Source: DATMGU01 sp035555315
GTDB taxonomy: Bacteria > Pseudomonadota > Alphaproteobacteria > ATCC43930 > CGMCC-115725
NCBI GenBank assembly: GCA_035555315.1
Contig: DATMGU010000041.1
Coordinates: 1-64,000 of the forward strand
Length of the DNA: 64,000 nucleotides
Direction of reading: 5' to 3'
Shown here: piece by piece, positions 33,585 through 42,141 of the stretch
Layout of the letters: every line of letters starts with the position of its first letter
Numbering within the stretch: position 1 is the stretch's first letter
Notes under the pieces: model-generated
What the model was told of the DNA's origin: nothing
What the model saw: the letters and a program-made list of their open reading frames with translations, nothing else
Databases searched by the model: none
Program-made: the position numbers and the translations under genes

Positions 33585-34466
33585 ATGGAACTCCGCACGC
33601 TGCGCGCCTTCGTCGAGGTTGTTCGCCAGGGAGGCTTCTCGCAGGCCGCCAAGACGGTGTTCGCGACGCAATCCACGGTGAGCAAGGCGGTGAAGCAGCT
33701 TGAGGACGAGGTCGGCCTGCCGCTGCTCGACCGGCTCGGCCACCGCAGCACGCTGACGACGGCGGGGGAGATCGTCTATCGCCGCGCCCTCGCGATGCTG
33801 GCCGAACGCGACGATCTCGTGGCGGAACTCGGCGAATTACGCGGGTTGAAGCGCGGCGTCCTGCGTATCGGCCTGCCGCCGATCGGCAGCGATGTCCTGT
33901 TCGCCCCGATGTTCGCGATCTACCGGAGCCTCTATCCCGGCATCGACATCCAACTGGTCGAGCATGGCAGCAAACGGCTGGAAGAGATGGTGCAGGCCGG
34001 GGAGGTCGACCTCGCGGCCTCGCTGCTGCCCGTAGCCGAGGAGTTCGACTGGCAGGATGTGCGGCGCGAGCCGATCGACGTGCTCATCGCCGCCGACCAT
34101 CGCTTGGCGACACAGACCAGCGTCGACCTCGAGGCACTGGCGGGCCTGCCCTTCATCTTGTTCGAGACGGGTTTCGCGGTGAATCCGATCATCCTGGAAG
34201 CGTGCCGAAAAAACGGCTTCACCCCCGCGATCGCCGCCCGCAGCAGCCAGATCAACTTCATCATCGAACTGGTCGCGGCGAAGCTCGGCATCGGTTTCCT
34301 GCCGCGCATGATCGCGCAGCAGCGCAAACATCCGGCCGTGCGGCACATCGCCGTCGTCAACCCGCCCATGGATTGGCACATGGCGCTGATCTGGCGCCGG
34401 GGCGGCTACCTGTCGCACGCCGCGAAAGCCTGGCTCGCATTGGCGAGCGATTTCAACGGCGGCTAG
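33585..34466 (+). CDS. LysR-family regulator, CidR-like by position
   Basis: The product is 293 aa. MELRTLRAFVEVVRQGGFSQ and VSKAVKQLEDEVGLPLLDRL mark the winged helix, and a type 2 periplasmic-binding effector domain follows. It is divergent from lrgAB. In Gram-positive and some Gram-negative bacteria a LysR gene (cidR) next to cid/lrg genes controls them in response to acetate or pyruvate overflow, and the same logic is likely here (inference). Confidence 0.88.
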   Translation: MELRTLRAFVEVVRQGGFSQAAKTVFATQSTVSKAVKQLEDEVGLPLLDRLGHRSTLTTAGEIVYRRALAMLAERDDLVAELGELRGLKRGVLRIGLPPIGSDVLFAPMFAIYRSLYPGIDIQLVEHGSKRLEEMVQAGEVDLAASLLPVAEEFDWQDVRREPIDVLIAADHRLATQTSVDLEALAGLPFILFETGFAVNPIILEACRKNGFTPAIAARSSQINFIIELVAAKLGIGFLPRMIAQQRKHPAVRHIAVVNPPMDWHMALIWRRGGYLSHAAKAWLALASDFNGG

Positions 34467-34480
34467 ACAGCGGATCGGCC

Positions 34481-35392
34481 TCAGCCTGAGTGTCGACTTT
34501 GTGCCAAACGACGATAGGACGACGGCGTGATATGCCGTTGCTTGCGGAAAATCCGGTTGAAATTGGAGATATTGGCGTAGCCCGCCTCGAAGCAGACATC
34601 GGTGATCGGCATGTCGTCATCCGCCAGGAGTTTGCAGGCACGGCCGATCCGCAGCTTGGTTACATGATCGCTGAAGCTGTTGCCGATGTTCCGTTTGAAA
34701 AAGCGCGAGAAGGTGCTTTCATTCATCCCGACCACGTTGGCGAGGTCGCGGAGTTTGATGTCTTCGGTAAAGTTCTCAAGCACATACGCCAGAACATGCT
34801 GGACGATATCGACGGTCTCGGAATCAAGATTGGGCGAGAAGCCCTCCGAGGAGAGGATTTCGTATTCGCCGGAACGGGCGAGAAGATCCAGGAGCTGCAG
34901 AAAAAGCGACAGCCTGGACAGACCCCGGACATGTCCCATTTCTTCCAGCAACTCGATGGCGATCCGCCTTGTCTCGCCATGGAAGCTGAGGCCGCGGAGC
35001 GCCAGGGTGAGAAATGACTCGATCGCGGCGAGTTCCGGCAGCGTGGCCACGGTCTTCCGCAGCCGCTCCGGATCGAATTGCACGACGATATCACGCCCAT
35101 GGATCAATTCGCCCGGCGCTGTCTTGGTCACCCAATCATGCGGCAGCCCGCTTCCGACGATGGTGAGGTGACCCGGCTTGAACTCGCCGATGTGATCCCC
35201 GATCAGGGCGATCCCGGCGGCGTTGCGGACAAGATGGATTTCATATTCGGGATGAGCGTTCCAAACATTCCGCTCCCACGGGTAATCGTCGAGGCGCCAC
35301 AGGAATGATTCGGAGGCGTCCGTCAGGATTTGCTCGAAAACCGGCGGCTTGTTGGTCACCCGCGCGAGGTGGTCGTTTCTTGCAAGCGGCAT
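34481..35392 (-). CDS. AraC-family transcriptional regulator with cupin sensor domain
   Basis: The product is 303 aa from the ATG at 35392. The N-terminal half is a cupin-like sugar-sensing domain (HPEYEIHLVRN, GHLTIVGSGLPHDWV). The C-terminal half has two helix-turn-helix units (LRDLANVVGMNESTFSRFFK; ITDVCFEAGYANISNFNRIF). It lies 112 bp downstream of the ATPase gene in the same direction as the polyol operon and may be its regulator, possibly expressed from the same transcript. Confidence 0.88.
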   Translation of the reverse strand: MPLARNDHLARVTNKPPVFEQILTDASESFLWRLDDYPWERNVWNAHPEYEIHLVRNAAGIALIGDHIGEFKPGHLTIVGSGLPHDWVTKTAPGELIHGRDIVVQFDPERLRKTVATLPELAAIESFLTLALRGLSFHGETRRIAIELLEEMGHVRGLSRLSLFLQLLDLLARSGEYEILSSEGFSPNLDSETVDIVQHVLAYVLENFTEDIKLRDLANVVGMNESTFSRFFKRNIGNSFSDHVTKLRIGRACKLLADDDMPITDVCFEAGYANISNFNRIFRKQRHITPSSYRRLAQSRHSG

Positions 35393-35503
35393 GGCGTCCC
35401 CCCTCGATCGAGATTTTTCGGGCAGTTTATACCTCGACCGCAGGCATCTCTCCAACTAACGGGTAATGGGGGGTATGTTCGATGTCCCTGATCCACGCCG
35501 CCG

Positions 35504-36676
35504 CTATGCGTAGAGCTGGCGGATGCCCGGCGGCGGACGGTCGCGCACCGGTCGGAGGGTGCGAGGGTTCAGCAGCGACAGACCCGTCTCGGCGTCGAAA
35601 AGATGAAGGCGATCCTCGTCGACCGTGAACCGGACGGCGGCACCGACGGCAGGAGACAGGTGGGTCGGCACCAACGCGCCGAGCGGCCGGTCACCTGTCG
35701 TGCCGCCCAGCGCGACATCGACCAGTGCCTCGTTGCCCAGGTATTCGACGAGTTCGACAATGCCCCCTATCACGTTGCCCCCTACTACATTGCCCGTAAC
35801 CTCCGGCCCGGCCACCCGCAGGTCGGCGGGCCGCACACCGAGGACGACAGCCGCGCCCGGCGTCAGATCGAAGCGCGCGCGGGCGACGGTGAAGATGGCT
35901 CTACCGGTCGAGAGCAGCCACGTGTCGCCTGCCTCGCCCACCGTGACGTCGATGAGGTTCATGCTGGGCGTGCCCAGGAAGCTGGCGACGAACAGGCTAC
36001 GCGGTCGTTCATAAAGCTCGGCCGGCGTCCCGATCTGCTCGATCCGACCGGCCTTGAGCAGCACGATCCGGTCCGCGAGCGTCATCGCCTCGAGCTGGTC
36101 GTGCGTGACGTACACCGTGGTCGTCTTCAGCTTTTGGTGCAGTCGCGCGATCTCGACGCGCATGTGATTGCGCAGCTTGGCGTCGAGATTCGACAACGGC
36201 TCGTCGAACAAGAACACCTGCGGCGTCTTGATCATGGCGCGCGCGATGGCGACGCGCTGCTGTTGGCCACCGGAAAGCGCCGACGGCTTGCGGGCGAGGA
36301 AGGGTTCGAGACCGAGCAGGCTCGCGACGTCATGGACGCGGCGATCGATCTCGTCCCTCGTCACCTTCATGCGCTTCAGGCCGAACGCGATGTTCCCGTA
36401 CACCGTCATATGCGGGTAGAGCGCGTAATTCTGGAACACCATCGCCACGTTGCGCTCCCGCGGCAGCAGATCGTTGACGATCTCGCCATCGATCGAGATC
36501 GTGCCGCCGGAGATGTCTTCCAGGCCCGCGATCATGCGGAGGATCGTCGACTTGCCGCAACCGGAGGGGCCGAGAAAGACGACGAACTCGTGATCGTCGA
36601 CCTCCAGATTGAAGTCTTCGACGACCCCCAAGGCGCCATAGGACTTGCTCACATGGGAGCAGCTGATCTTGGCCAC
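35504..36676 (-). CDS. Carbohydrate ABC transporter ATPase, MalK/UgpC/SmoK type
   Basis: The product is 390 aa. Walker A GPSGCGKST (36-44), Q-loop Gln82, signature LSGGQQQR (134-141) and the FLFDEPLSNLDAKLR Walker B/D-loop region are intact. A C-terminal TOBE/regulatory domain (about 240-370) is typical of sugar importers. It starts 3 bp after the dehydrogenase gene. It would energise the two MalFG-type permeases of this operon. Confidence 0.92.
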   Translation of the reverse strand: MAKISCSHVSKSYGALGVVEDFNLEVDDHEFVVFLGPSGCGKSTILRMIAGLEDISGGTISIDGEIVNDLLPRERNVAMVFQNYALYPHMTVYGNIAFGLKRMKVTRDEIDRRVHDVASLLGLEPFLARKPSALSGGQQQRVAIARAMIKTPQVFLFDEPLSNLDAKLRNHMRVEIARLHQKLKTTTVYVTHDQLEAMTLADRIVLLKAGRIEQIGTPAELYERPRSLFVASFLGTPSMNLIDVTVGEAGDTWLLSTGRAIFTVARARFDLTPGAAVVLGVRPADLRVAGPEVTGNVVGGNVIGGIVELVEYLGNEALVDVALGGTTGDRPLGALVPTHLSPAVGAAVRFTVDEDRLHLFDAETGLSLLNPRTLRPVRDRPPPGIRQLYA

Positions 36677-36679
36677 GGG

Positions 36680-37726
36680 TCAGGCCTCGGTATCGACGAC
36701 TTGGATCTGCAGCTTCACATCCGTCGGCCTTCCGGACGCGGCGCGCACGAACGCCTCGACGCTGTCCCGGAAGGCGAAGGTGCCGGTGATGAGCGGCTTG
36801 AGATCGACCTTGCCCGACGCGATGAGCCCGAGGGCGCGGTCGAAGATGTTGGTGTAGCGGAACACGGTCTCGATGCGGATTTCCTTGGCGATGGCGCCCG
36901 GCACGTCCAGCGCCACCGGTTCGACCGGCAGACCGACCAGCACCACGGCGCCGCCCGGCCGGACGATCCGGAAAATGTCGGCGAACGCCTTGGCGCTGCC
37001 GCTGGCTTCGAAGACGATGTCCGCGCCCCAGGCCGCCGTCTCGCGCGTGACCGCGTCGGCGAGCGACTCCTGCGCGATATCGACCGTGGTGATGCCGTCG
37101 TAACCCGCGGCGATGGCTAGTTTTTCCTTGCTGAAATCGGAGATGAACACGCGGGCGCAACCGCCTGCGAGTGCCGCCAGGGCCACCATGATGCCGATCG
37201 GGCCGGCGCCGATCACCGCCGCGATGTCGCCCGGCACGATGCGTGCCCGCTTCGCCGCCTGCAGACCGATGGCGAAGGGCTCGACCATGGCCCCTTCCGC
37301 GAAAGACACGTTGTCCGGCAGCTTGAACGTGAAAGCGGCGGGATGGACCGCGTAAGGCGTCAACACGCCATGCACGGGGGGCGTCGCCCAGAATCTAACG
37401 GCCGGATCCACATTGTAGAGGCCAAGCTTGGAGGCCCTCGATGCGAGATCCGGCACGCCGGGTTCCATGCAGACCCGATCGCCGAGCTTCAGATCCTTCA
37501 CATTCGCGCCTATCTCCACGATCGTACCGACCGCCTCATGGCCAAGCACCATCGGCTGGTTGACGACGTAATCGCCGATCCGGCCATGCGTGTAGTAATG
37601 CACGTCGCTGCCGCAGATCCCGACCGTGTGGATGGCAATCTTGACATCGTCCGGACCAATCGGCTGTTCCAGCTCGATATCGCGCAGCGTGAGTTCGCCT
37701 TTACGCTCGAGAACGAGGGCTTTCAT
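36680..37726 (-). CDS. Medium-chain zinc-dependent polyol dehydrogenase (sorbitol/xylitol dehydrogenase-like)
   Basis: The product is 348 aa. GICGSDVHYYTHGRIG gives the catalytic-zinc Cys38, GHEAVG gives the zinc His and Glu, and VIGAGPIGIMVALAA is the NAD-binding loop. The structural-zinc loop, normally with four Cys, reads EPGVPDLASRASKLGLYNVD with none, as in eukaryotic sorbitol dehydrogenases and some xylitol dehydrogenases. It lies between the permease and ATPase genes, so the transported substrate is probably a polyol oxidised to a ketose (inference). Confidence 0.85.
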   Translation of the reverse strand: MKALVLERKGELTLRDIELEQPIGPDDVKIAIHTVGICGSDVHYYTHGRIGDYVVNQPMVLGHEAVGTIVEIGANVKDLKLGDRVCMEPGVPDLASRASKLGLYNVDPAVRFWATPPVHGVLTPYAVHPAAFTFKLPDNVSFAEGAMVEPFAIGLQAAKRARIVPGDIAAVIGAGPIGIMVALAALAGGCARVFISDFSKEKLAIAAGYDGITTVDIAQESLADAVTRETAAWGADIVFEASGSAKAFADIFRIVRPGGAVVLVGLPVEPVALDVPGAIAKEIRIETVFRYTNIFDRALGLIASGKVDLKPLITGTFAFRDSVEAFVRAASGRPTDVKLQIQVVDTEA

Positions 37727-37741
37727 CCTATGATTCCTTCT

Positions 37742-38560
37742 TCATAGCTTCTTCGTGACGACCGTGTTCAGAAACCCGCTGAGGATGCCGATGAAGAGCA
37801 GCGGCGGCAGGGACAGCAGGATGACGGACGCGTTCAGGATGCCCCAGGGCACATCACGGCCGAGCTGGGTGAGTTCCGAGGCGACGATCGGCAGCGTCTT
37901 CGCGTCCGAGGTGGTCAGCATCAGCGCGATCAGGAATTCGTTCCAAACGAGCACGAAACTGAAGGCGATGGCGCCGATCAGCGAACGGCCGGCCAGCGGC
38001 AGGGCGATCAGGAAAAAGATCGCATAGGGGCCGTAGCCATCGACGATCGCGGCTTCCTCCACCTCCCTTGGCACGCGCTTGAAGGCCGGGACCGCGAGCC
38101 ACACGATCGTGGAAAGGGTCAGCAGCGTATAGGTGACGATCATCGACAGCCGAGTGTCGTAGAGACCGAGATCGAGCCAGATCACCATCAGCGGAATGGC
38201 GATCGCCACCGGCGGCAGGAAACGCAGCGACAGCACGAAGAACTGGAGGTCGTCGGCCCATTTCCTCGGAGATCGCGCGACGGCATAGGCCGTCGGCAGA
38301 CCGAGGATCGCACCGATCAAGACGGATGCGCCGGAGATCGCGATCGAGTTGAGCAGGCCTGCTTCGACGCTCGCCCGACCGAGGACATAGCGGAAGTTGT
38401 CGAGGGTGGGGGTGAAGAACAACAGCGGCACCGGCGTGACGATGTCGACGCGGTTCTTGAAGGCGTTGAGCAGCGTCCACAGCACGGGAACGACCGCGAA
38501 GGCCGCGACCGCGACCAGGACGCCGCGGGCGATCCAGCCGCTTGCCCGCCGGCGCTTCAT
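37742..38560 (-). CDS. Carbohydrate ABC transporter permease, MalG/SmoG type
   Basis: The product is 272 aa from the ATG at 38560, which overlaps the stop of the preceding permease by 4 bp; the frame is open upstream but that part is a shadow. Six helices and the EAA loop motif EEAAIVDGYGPYAIFFLIAL are present, as is the MalG-type C terminus. It pairs with the next permease to form the channel. Confidence 0.88.
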   Translation of the reverse strand: MKRRRASGWIARGVLVAVAAFAVVPVLWTLLNAFKNRVDIVTPVPLLFFTPTLDNFRYVLGRASVEAGLLNSIAISGASVLIGAILGLPTAYAVARSPRKWADDLQFFVLSLRFLPPVAIAIPLMVIWLDLGLYDTRLSMIVTYTLLTLSTIVWLAVPAFKRVPREVEEAAIVDGYGPYAIFFLIALPLAGRSLIGAIAFSFVLVWNEFLIALMLTTSDAKTLPIVASELTQLGRDVPWGILNASVILLSLPPLLFIGILSGFLNTVVTKKL

Positions 38561-39420
38561 CCGCGCACCCGCTTCCAAAGGATGGTGAACGCGACGGTGG
38601 TCCCGATCATCATCAGGACCGCCATGCTGGAGGCATAGGAGATGTTTCCGGCTTCGATGAAGCCCTGCGAGAAGGCATACATATCCAGCGTCTCGGTGGT
38701 GATGCCCGGCCCGCCGCGCGTCATCACATAGATCAGGTCGAAGGAGCGCAGGGATTCGATCATCTTGACGAAAGTCAGGCTGATCAGCGGCGCCCGCAGC
38801 ATCGGCAAGGCGACATAGGCATAGATCTCCCAGGTCTTGGCATGATCGAGCTTGGCGGCCTCGAAGGGTTGCGGCGGCAGGCTCTCCAGCAGCTTCAGGA
38901 CGATCACCGAAAAGAACAGAGCCCATTGCCAGGTATCGACCAAGGCCACGGTCGCCAGCGCCGTCGATGGATTGGCGAGCAGGTCGATCGACTGCCCGAA
39001 AATCGCCTTGTAGGGATAGGTCGCCAGACCGAACAGCGGATGAAACGCGAATTTCCAGACGAAGGCCGCGGACACGCGCGGCAACAGCACCGGCATGATG
39101 AACAGCAATGAGAGGATGTTGCGGATGCGCGGCGACGTCGCCTCGAACATCAGGATGGCCAGCAGGACCGACGCGGCGATCGTCGTCGTGACCGTCAAAA
39201 CTTCCCAGACGAACGACACGCCGATGGAATTGACGAAGCGCCGGTCCGAGAACAGGCTGACGAAGTTCGCGAGCCAGACATAGTGGCTGTCGTCATGGCT
39301 GAGGTCGCGATTTTCCAGGGCGATGTTGACGGCGAAGATCGTCGGGACAAAGGCCAGCACGCCGAGAACCAGCACCGTCGGTGTGACAAACGCGGCCGGT
39401 AGCGAGATCCTGATCTTCAC
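38557..39420 (-). CDS. Carbohydrate ABC transporter permease, MalF/SmoF type
   Basis: The product is 287 aa from a GTG at 39420 with AGGAG about 10 nt upstream; the longer frame to 39567 would run into the binding-protein gene. Six helices with the EAA loop FEAAKLDHAKTWEIYAYVAL and MTRGGPGITTETLDMYAFSQ near the end are typical. It is second in the operon, after the binding protein. Confidence 0.87.
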   Translation of the reverse strand: MKIRISLPAAFVTPTVLVLGVLAFVPTIFAVNIALENRDLSHDDSHYVWLANFVSLFSDRRFVNSIGVSFVWEVLTVTTTIAASVLLAILMFEATSPRIRNILSLLFIMPVLLPRVSAAFVWKFAFHPLFGLATYPYKAIFGQSIDLLANPSTALATVALVDTWQWALFFSVIVLKLLESLPPQPFEAAKLDHAKTWEIYAYVALPMLRAPLISLTFVKMIESLRSFDLIYVMTRGGPGITTETLDMYAFSQGFIEAGNISYASSMAVLMMIGTTVAFTILWKRVRG

Positions 39421-39539
39421 GCACCGAACTCCTGGCAGGTCCCTTCGACGCGCGGGATACCCGCCCGGGGGATCGACCCGATAGGCCTTTCCATCCGGGC
39501 GGTCCGAAGACATCGCATGACGCCGATCCGTAGCGCCGG

Positions 39540-39571
39540 TTGGACTATCACCGGCTTGGACTATCACCGGC
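39540..39571. repeat. 16-bp tandem duplication over the stop codon of the binding-protein gene
   Basis: TTGGACTATCACCGGC occurs twice without a gap (39540-39555 and 39556-39571). On the minus strand one copy contains the last codons and stop of the binding-protein gene; the second copy lies directly after it. It looks like a small slippage duplication. Confidence 0.7.
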
Positions 39572-40841
39572 GCGTAGCGAGCAATTCTTTGGCGAAGCTG
39601 TCGAGTTCGTCGAGGCTCCCCTTGATATCGCTGCGCGTACCGGTAACCAGTTCTTCGAGGATGATACCCCAGCGGTCGCCGAGATTCGGCCAGAGCGGAT
39701 CCTGCCAGAAATTCACGGCCGTCACTTTGCCGGTATCGGCGAGGGCCTTGCCGAGATCGGCGCCGTAACGCTCGGCGAAGGCGTCGCTCGACAAGACGCT
39801 CGTGCGGTTGAGCTCACCGAATTGGTCGGCGGCGAGGCGACGCTGTTCGTTCTCCTTCGAGGTCGCCCAGGCGATGAAGAGTCCGGCGCATTTCTTGGCC
39901 TTCTCGTCCTTATTCGCCTTCACGCCGATGGCCAGGCCGTGACCGTAACCACCGCCCGTCAGCGGAGTTGGCGGCGACATATAGCCGATCTTGCCGATCA
40001 CCTTGGAGACCTTCGGATCGACGGCGAGGCCGGCGAGCGGCGTCGATTCGATCATCAGCGCCACCTGGCCGGAGAGGAAGGCACCGGTCGCCTCATCCCA
40101 GCTGCCGGTCTGTGTTCCCGGCGCTGAATATTTGAATAGGTCGAGATAGGTCTGCGTCGCCTTCACCGCCGCGTCGCTATCGAACACCGCCTTGTTGCCG
40201 TCGAACCATTGGCCGCCGAAGCCTTTGAAATAGGGCATCCAGCGCCAGACATTGGCACCGGAGCCACGCTGGCCGCGCAGCGCGATGCCGTAGATGCCAT
40301 GGGCCGGATCATGCGTCTTTTTTACGGCGTCGATGAACGCTTCGAGCGTCCGCGGCGGCGCGATGCCCGCCTTCTCCAGCAGGTCCTTTCGATAGACCAG
40401 CAAGTCGCCGCCACCGGTCAGGGGTGCGAACCAGATCTTGTCATCATAGGTCGCGACCTTCCGGCGACCGGGATCGAAATCCGCGTAGTCGTATTCCTTG
40501 GGGTAGTAGTCGGTCAGGGGAACAACCCACTTGGACGCCGCGAACAAGGCGACGTTGGCCTCGTCGATGTAATAGACATTGTACTTGCCGACCGTCGACG
40601 CATCGGCTTTCGATTTTGTGCGCCGATCGTTCTCGTTGAGGTAATCGATGTCGAAAGTGGCGCCACCGCTCAACTTTCGGAACTCATCCTTGTATTTTTC
40701 GGCGAGAGTCAGGCCATCGCGCGGCTGTGCCAGGACTTTGATCGTTCCAGAGCAGCTCTGCGAAAGAGCCGCGCCAGCGGTCATGGTTGTAAGCAGAAAA
40801 GCTCCACCGATACTTACCGCTACTCGAGAAAACTTGAGCAT
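39564..40841 (-). CDS. Polyol/sugar ABC transporter substrate-binding protein
   Basis: The product is 425 aa. Its Sec signal peptide (MLKFSRVAVSIGGAFLLTTM, cleavage near LSQ) is followed by a large type-1 carbohydrate-binding protein (SBP_bac_1) with VPLTDYYPKEYDYADFDPGR, WFAPLTGGGDLLVYRKDLLE and FLSGQVALMIESTPLAG blocks. It is the first gene of a five-gene operon whose order (receptor, two permeases, dehydrogenase, ATPase) resembles the sorbitol/mannitol smoEFGK systems. The exact polyol is not determinable. Confidence 0.88.
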   Translation of the reverse strand: MLKFSRVAVSIGGAFLLTTMTAGAALSQSCSGTIKVLAQPRDGLTLAEKYKDEFRKLSGGATFDIDYLNENDRRTKSKADASTVGKYNVYYIDEANVALFAASKWVVPLTDYYPKEYDYADFDPGRRKVATYDDKIWFAPLTGGGDLLVYRKDLLEKAGIAPPRTLEAFIDAVKKTHDPAHGIYGIALRGQRGSGANVWRWMPYFKGFGGQWFDGNKAVFDSDAAVKATQTYLDLFKYSAPGTQTGSWDEATGAFLSGQVALMIESTPLAGLAVDPKVSKVIGKIGYMSPPTPLTGGGYGHGLAIGVKANKDEKAKKCAGLFIAWATSKENEQRRLAADQFGELNRTSVLSSDAFAERYGADLGKALADTGKVTAVNFWQDPLWPNLGDRWGIILEELVTGTRSDIKGSLDELDSFAKELLATRR

Positions 40842-41020
40842 GATTTTCTCCCTCCCTCCCAGGTTATTTTTTTACGCGCCCTTTTTTAGAAGGCGGCACG
40901 GAAATTCCGTCGCCCGGGATTTTATCCTGCGCGTATTCTCTGCTTCTTCACTATAGTTGAAGCACCTGACGATCTAGCGCCCCCGATGCGCCAGACTTAT
41001 GTTTTCATGCATTGTGCGTT

Positions 41021-41176
41021 GCGGTGAACTTGGCGGCGAGCCGGACCGAGCGACGCCTAACCCCTATTCCCAGCCTGATCATGATCAAGAAGGGGCGGGA
41101 GATCGCGCGCACCTCCGGCGTGATGCCGATATCGGCGATCGTGCAATGGGTTGAGCAGGCGCTTGCGTCGGGCTGA
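41021..41176 (+). pseudogene. C-terminal remnant of a thioredoxin-like gene
   Basis: The open text ends PIPSLIMIKKGREIARTSGV then MPISAIVQWVEQALASG and a stop. This is the cis-Pro, beta-hairpin and final helix of a thioredoxin (usual form IPTLxxFKxGxxxxRxxGA). The CGPC half is missing and no start or ribosome site exists. Together with the REP-like hairpin it fills most of the 430-bp gap 40842-41271; the rest (about 40842-41020) would hold the promoter of the polyol operon. Confidence 0.55.
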
Positions 41177-41190
41177 CGTCGGAGCCTTTT

Positions 41191-41232
41191 TAGCCCTCGC
41201 CCCGCTTGCGGGGAGGGGATTGGATGAGGGGC
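41191..41232. repeat. REP-like palindromic element (copy 1)
   Basis: CCCTCGCCCCGC-TT-GCGGGGAGGGG forms a long GC hairpin followed by ATTGGATGAGGGG. The same layout (C/T-rich arm, GC hairpin, then TTGGGTGAGG) occurs at 50650-50689. Elements of this look are dispersed in many alphaproteobacterial genomes. Confidence 0.55.
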
Positions 41233-41271
41233 GTCCGACACCAGGCGGAAGAGCGGAAATTCGGAAGCGAC

Positions 41272-41742
41272 TTAGTCGAAATCGGGGGCACGGGAGGCTA
41301 GCTTGGTGCTTTGGCGCAACGCGCGGTTGATGGCGTTGAAGACCTGGCTCGGCAAGAACGGCTTTTGCAGGAAGCCCAGCGGCTGGGCCACGGCGGCGCG
41401 TTGAAGAATTGCGGGGTCATCAAGGCCCGACAGGAAAATCGCGCCGATGCTGTGTTGCGTCCGCAACTCGCGCGCGACCTCGATACCATCCATCGGGCCG
41501 CTCAACTTGATGTCGACCAACGCCAGATGCGCGCCGTCGATGCCGGCGATCATCAAAGCCTCGGCACCGGTCGACGCGACGCCGCTGACCTCAAAGCCGG
41601 ATTCCACGAGAACCTCGGCGATGTAGGTGGCCACCATGGCATCGTCTTCGACGATCAGGATGCGTGTCGTCTTTTCGATAGTCACCGGCCTAAGCTCGGC
41701 TCGGTCAGTTGTAAGGAGCGCAGATTTACCAGTCGCGTCCAT
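41272..41742 (-). CDS. Single-domain response regulator (receiver only)
   Basis: The product is 156 aa. RILIVEDDAMVATYIAEVLV gives the acidic pocket, Asp77 in LALVDIKLSG is the phosphoacceptor, Ser105 follows, and Lys127 lies in FLQKPF. There is no output domain. It resembles CpdR/DivK-like or light/stress-linked single receivers common in alphaproteobacteria. No histidine kinase is adjacent. An alternative start inside the first 25 residues is possible. Confidence 0.87.
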   Translation of the reverse strand: MDATGKSALLTTDRAELRPVTIEKTTRILIVEDDAMVATYIAEVLVESGFEVSGVASTGAEALMIAGIDGAHLALVDIKLSGPMDGIEVARELRTQHSIGAIFLSGLDDPAILQRAAVAQPLGFLQKPFLPSQVFNAINRALRQSTKLASRAPDFD

Positions 41743-42141
41743 ACCCTCACTCCGAGACGGGTTAACATCGGATAGAAGCCGTCATCGGCCCCATCCATCT
41801 GAACAAGCTCGTTCGCATAAGGTGCGTTGTCGCGCATGATCGGAAGCCGCATACGCACAAACGAATATAGACCCAGCCCGGCACTCGTCATTTTCAAGAC
41901 GATCAGGCTAAGACACACTATCCATAGTCAAGCATACAACGCCCGCGTGAAAACATCCCATACCGAGTATGTGGCATTTTTGGGATCTCGGAAAATGTGG
42001 ATGGCTTTCATCGAATCCCTTGGGGATACGCAGAGGGATCGTCGGCGGATTTGCGTCGGCGGTCGCGAGCCGCTATGGTCGCCGCCGCTTGAGGATGCCG
42101 CTTGAAGATCGGGTTGAAGATCGGGCGTTTGGAGTTCGCTG
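41743..42141. other. Non-coding gap between the response regulator and the yfgM/bamB operon
   Basis: I see no gene-like frame with family resemblance here. The stretch must hold divergent promoters for the receiver gene and for the core operon. A 12-bp tandem duplication (TTGAAGATCGGG twice) lies shortly before the TTG start at 42142. Confidence 0.5.

Noticed and set aside
38561..38926. An N-terminal extension of the MalG-type permease
   Set aside because: It overlaps the MalF-type permease; the ATG at 38560 gives the usual length and a 4-bp overlap.
41682..41918. A small minus-strand frame upstream of the response regulator
   Set aside because: It overlaps the regulator start, has no ribosome site and shows no family resemblance.
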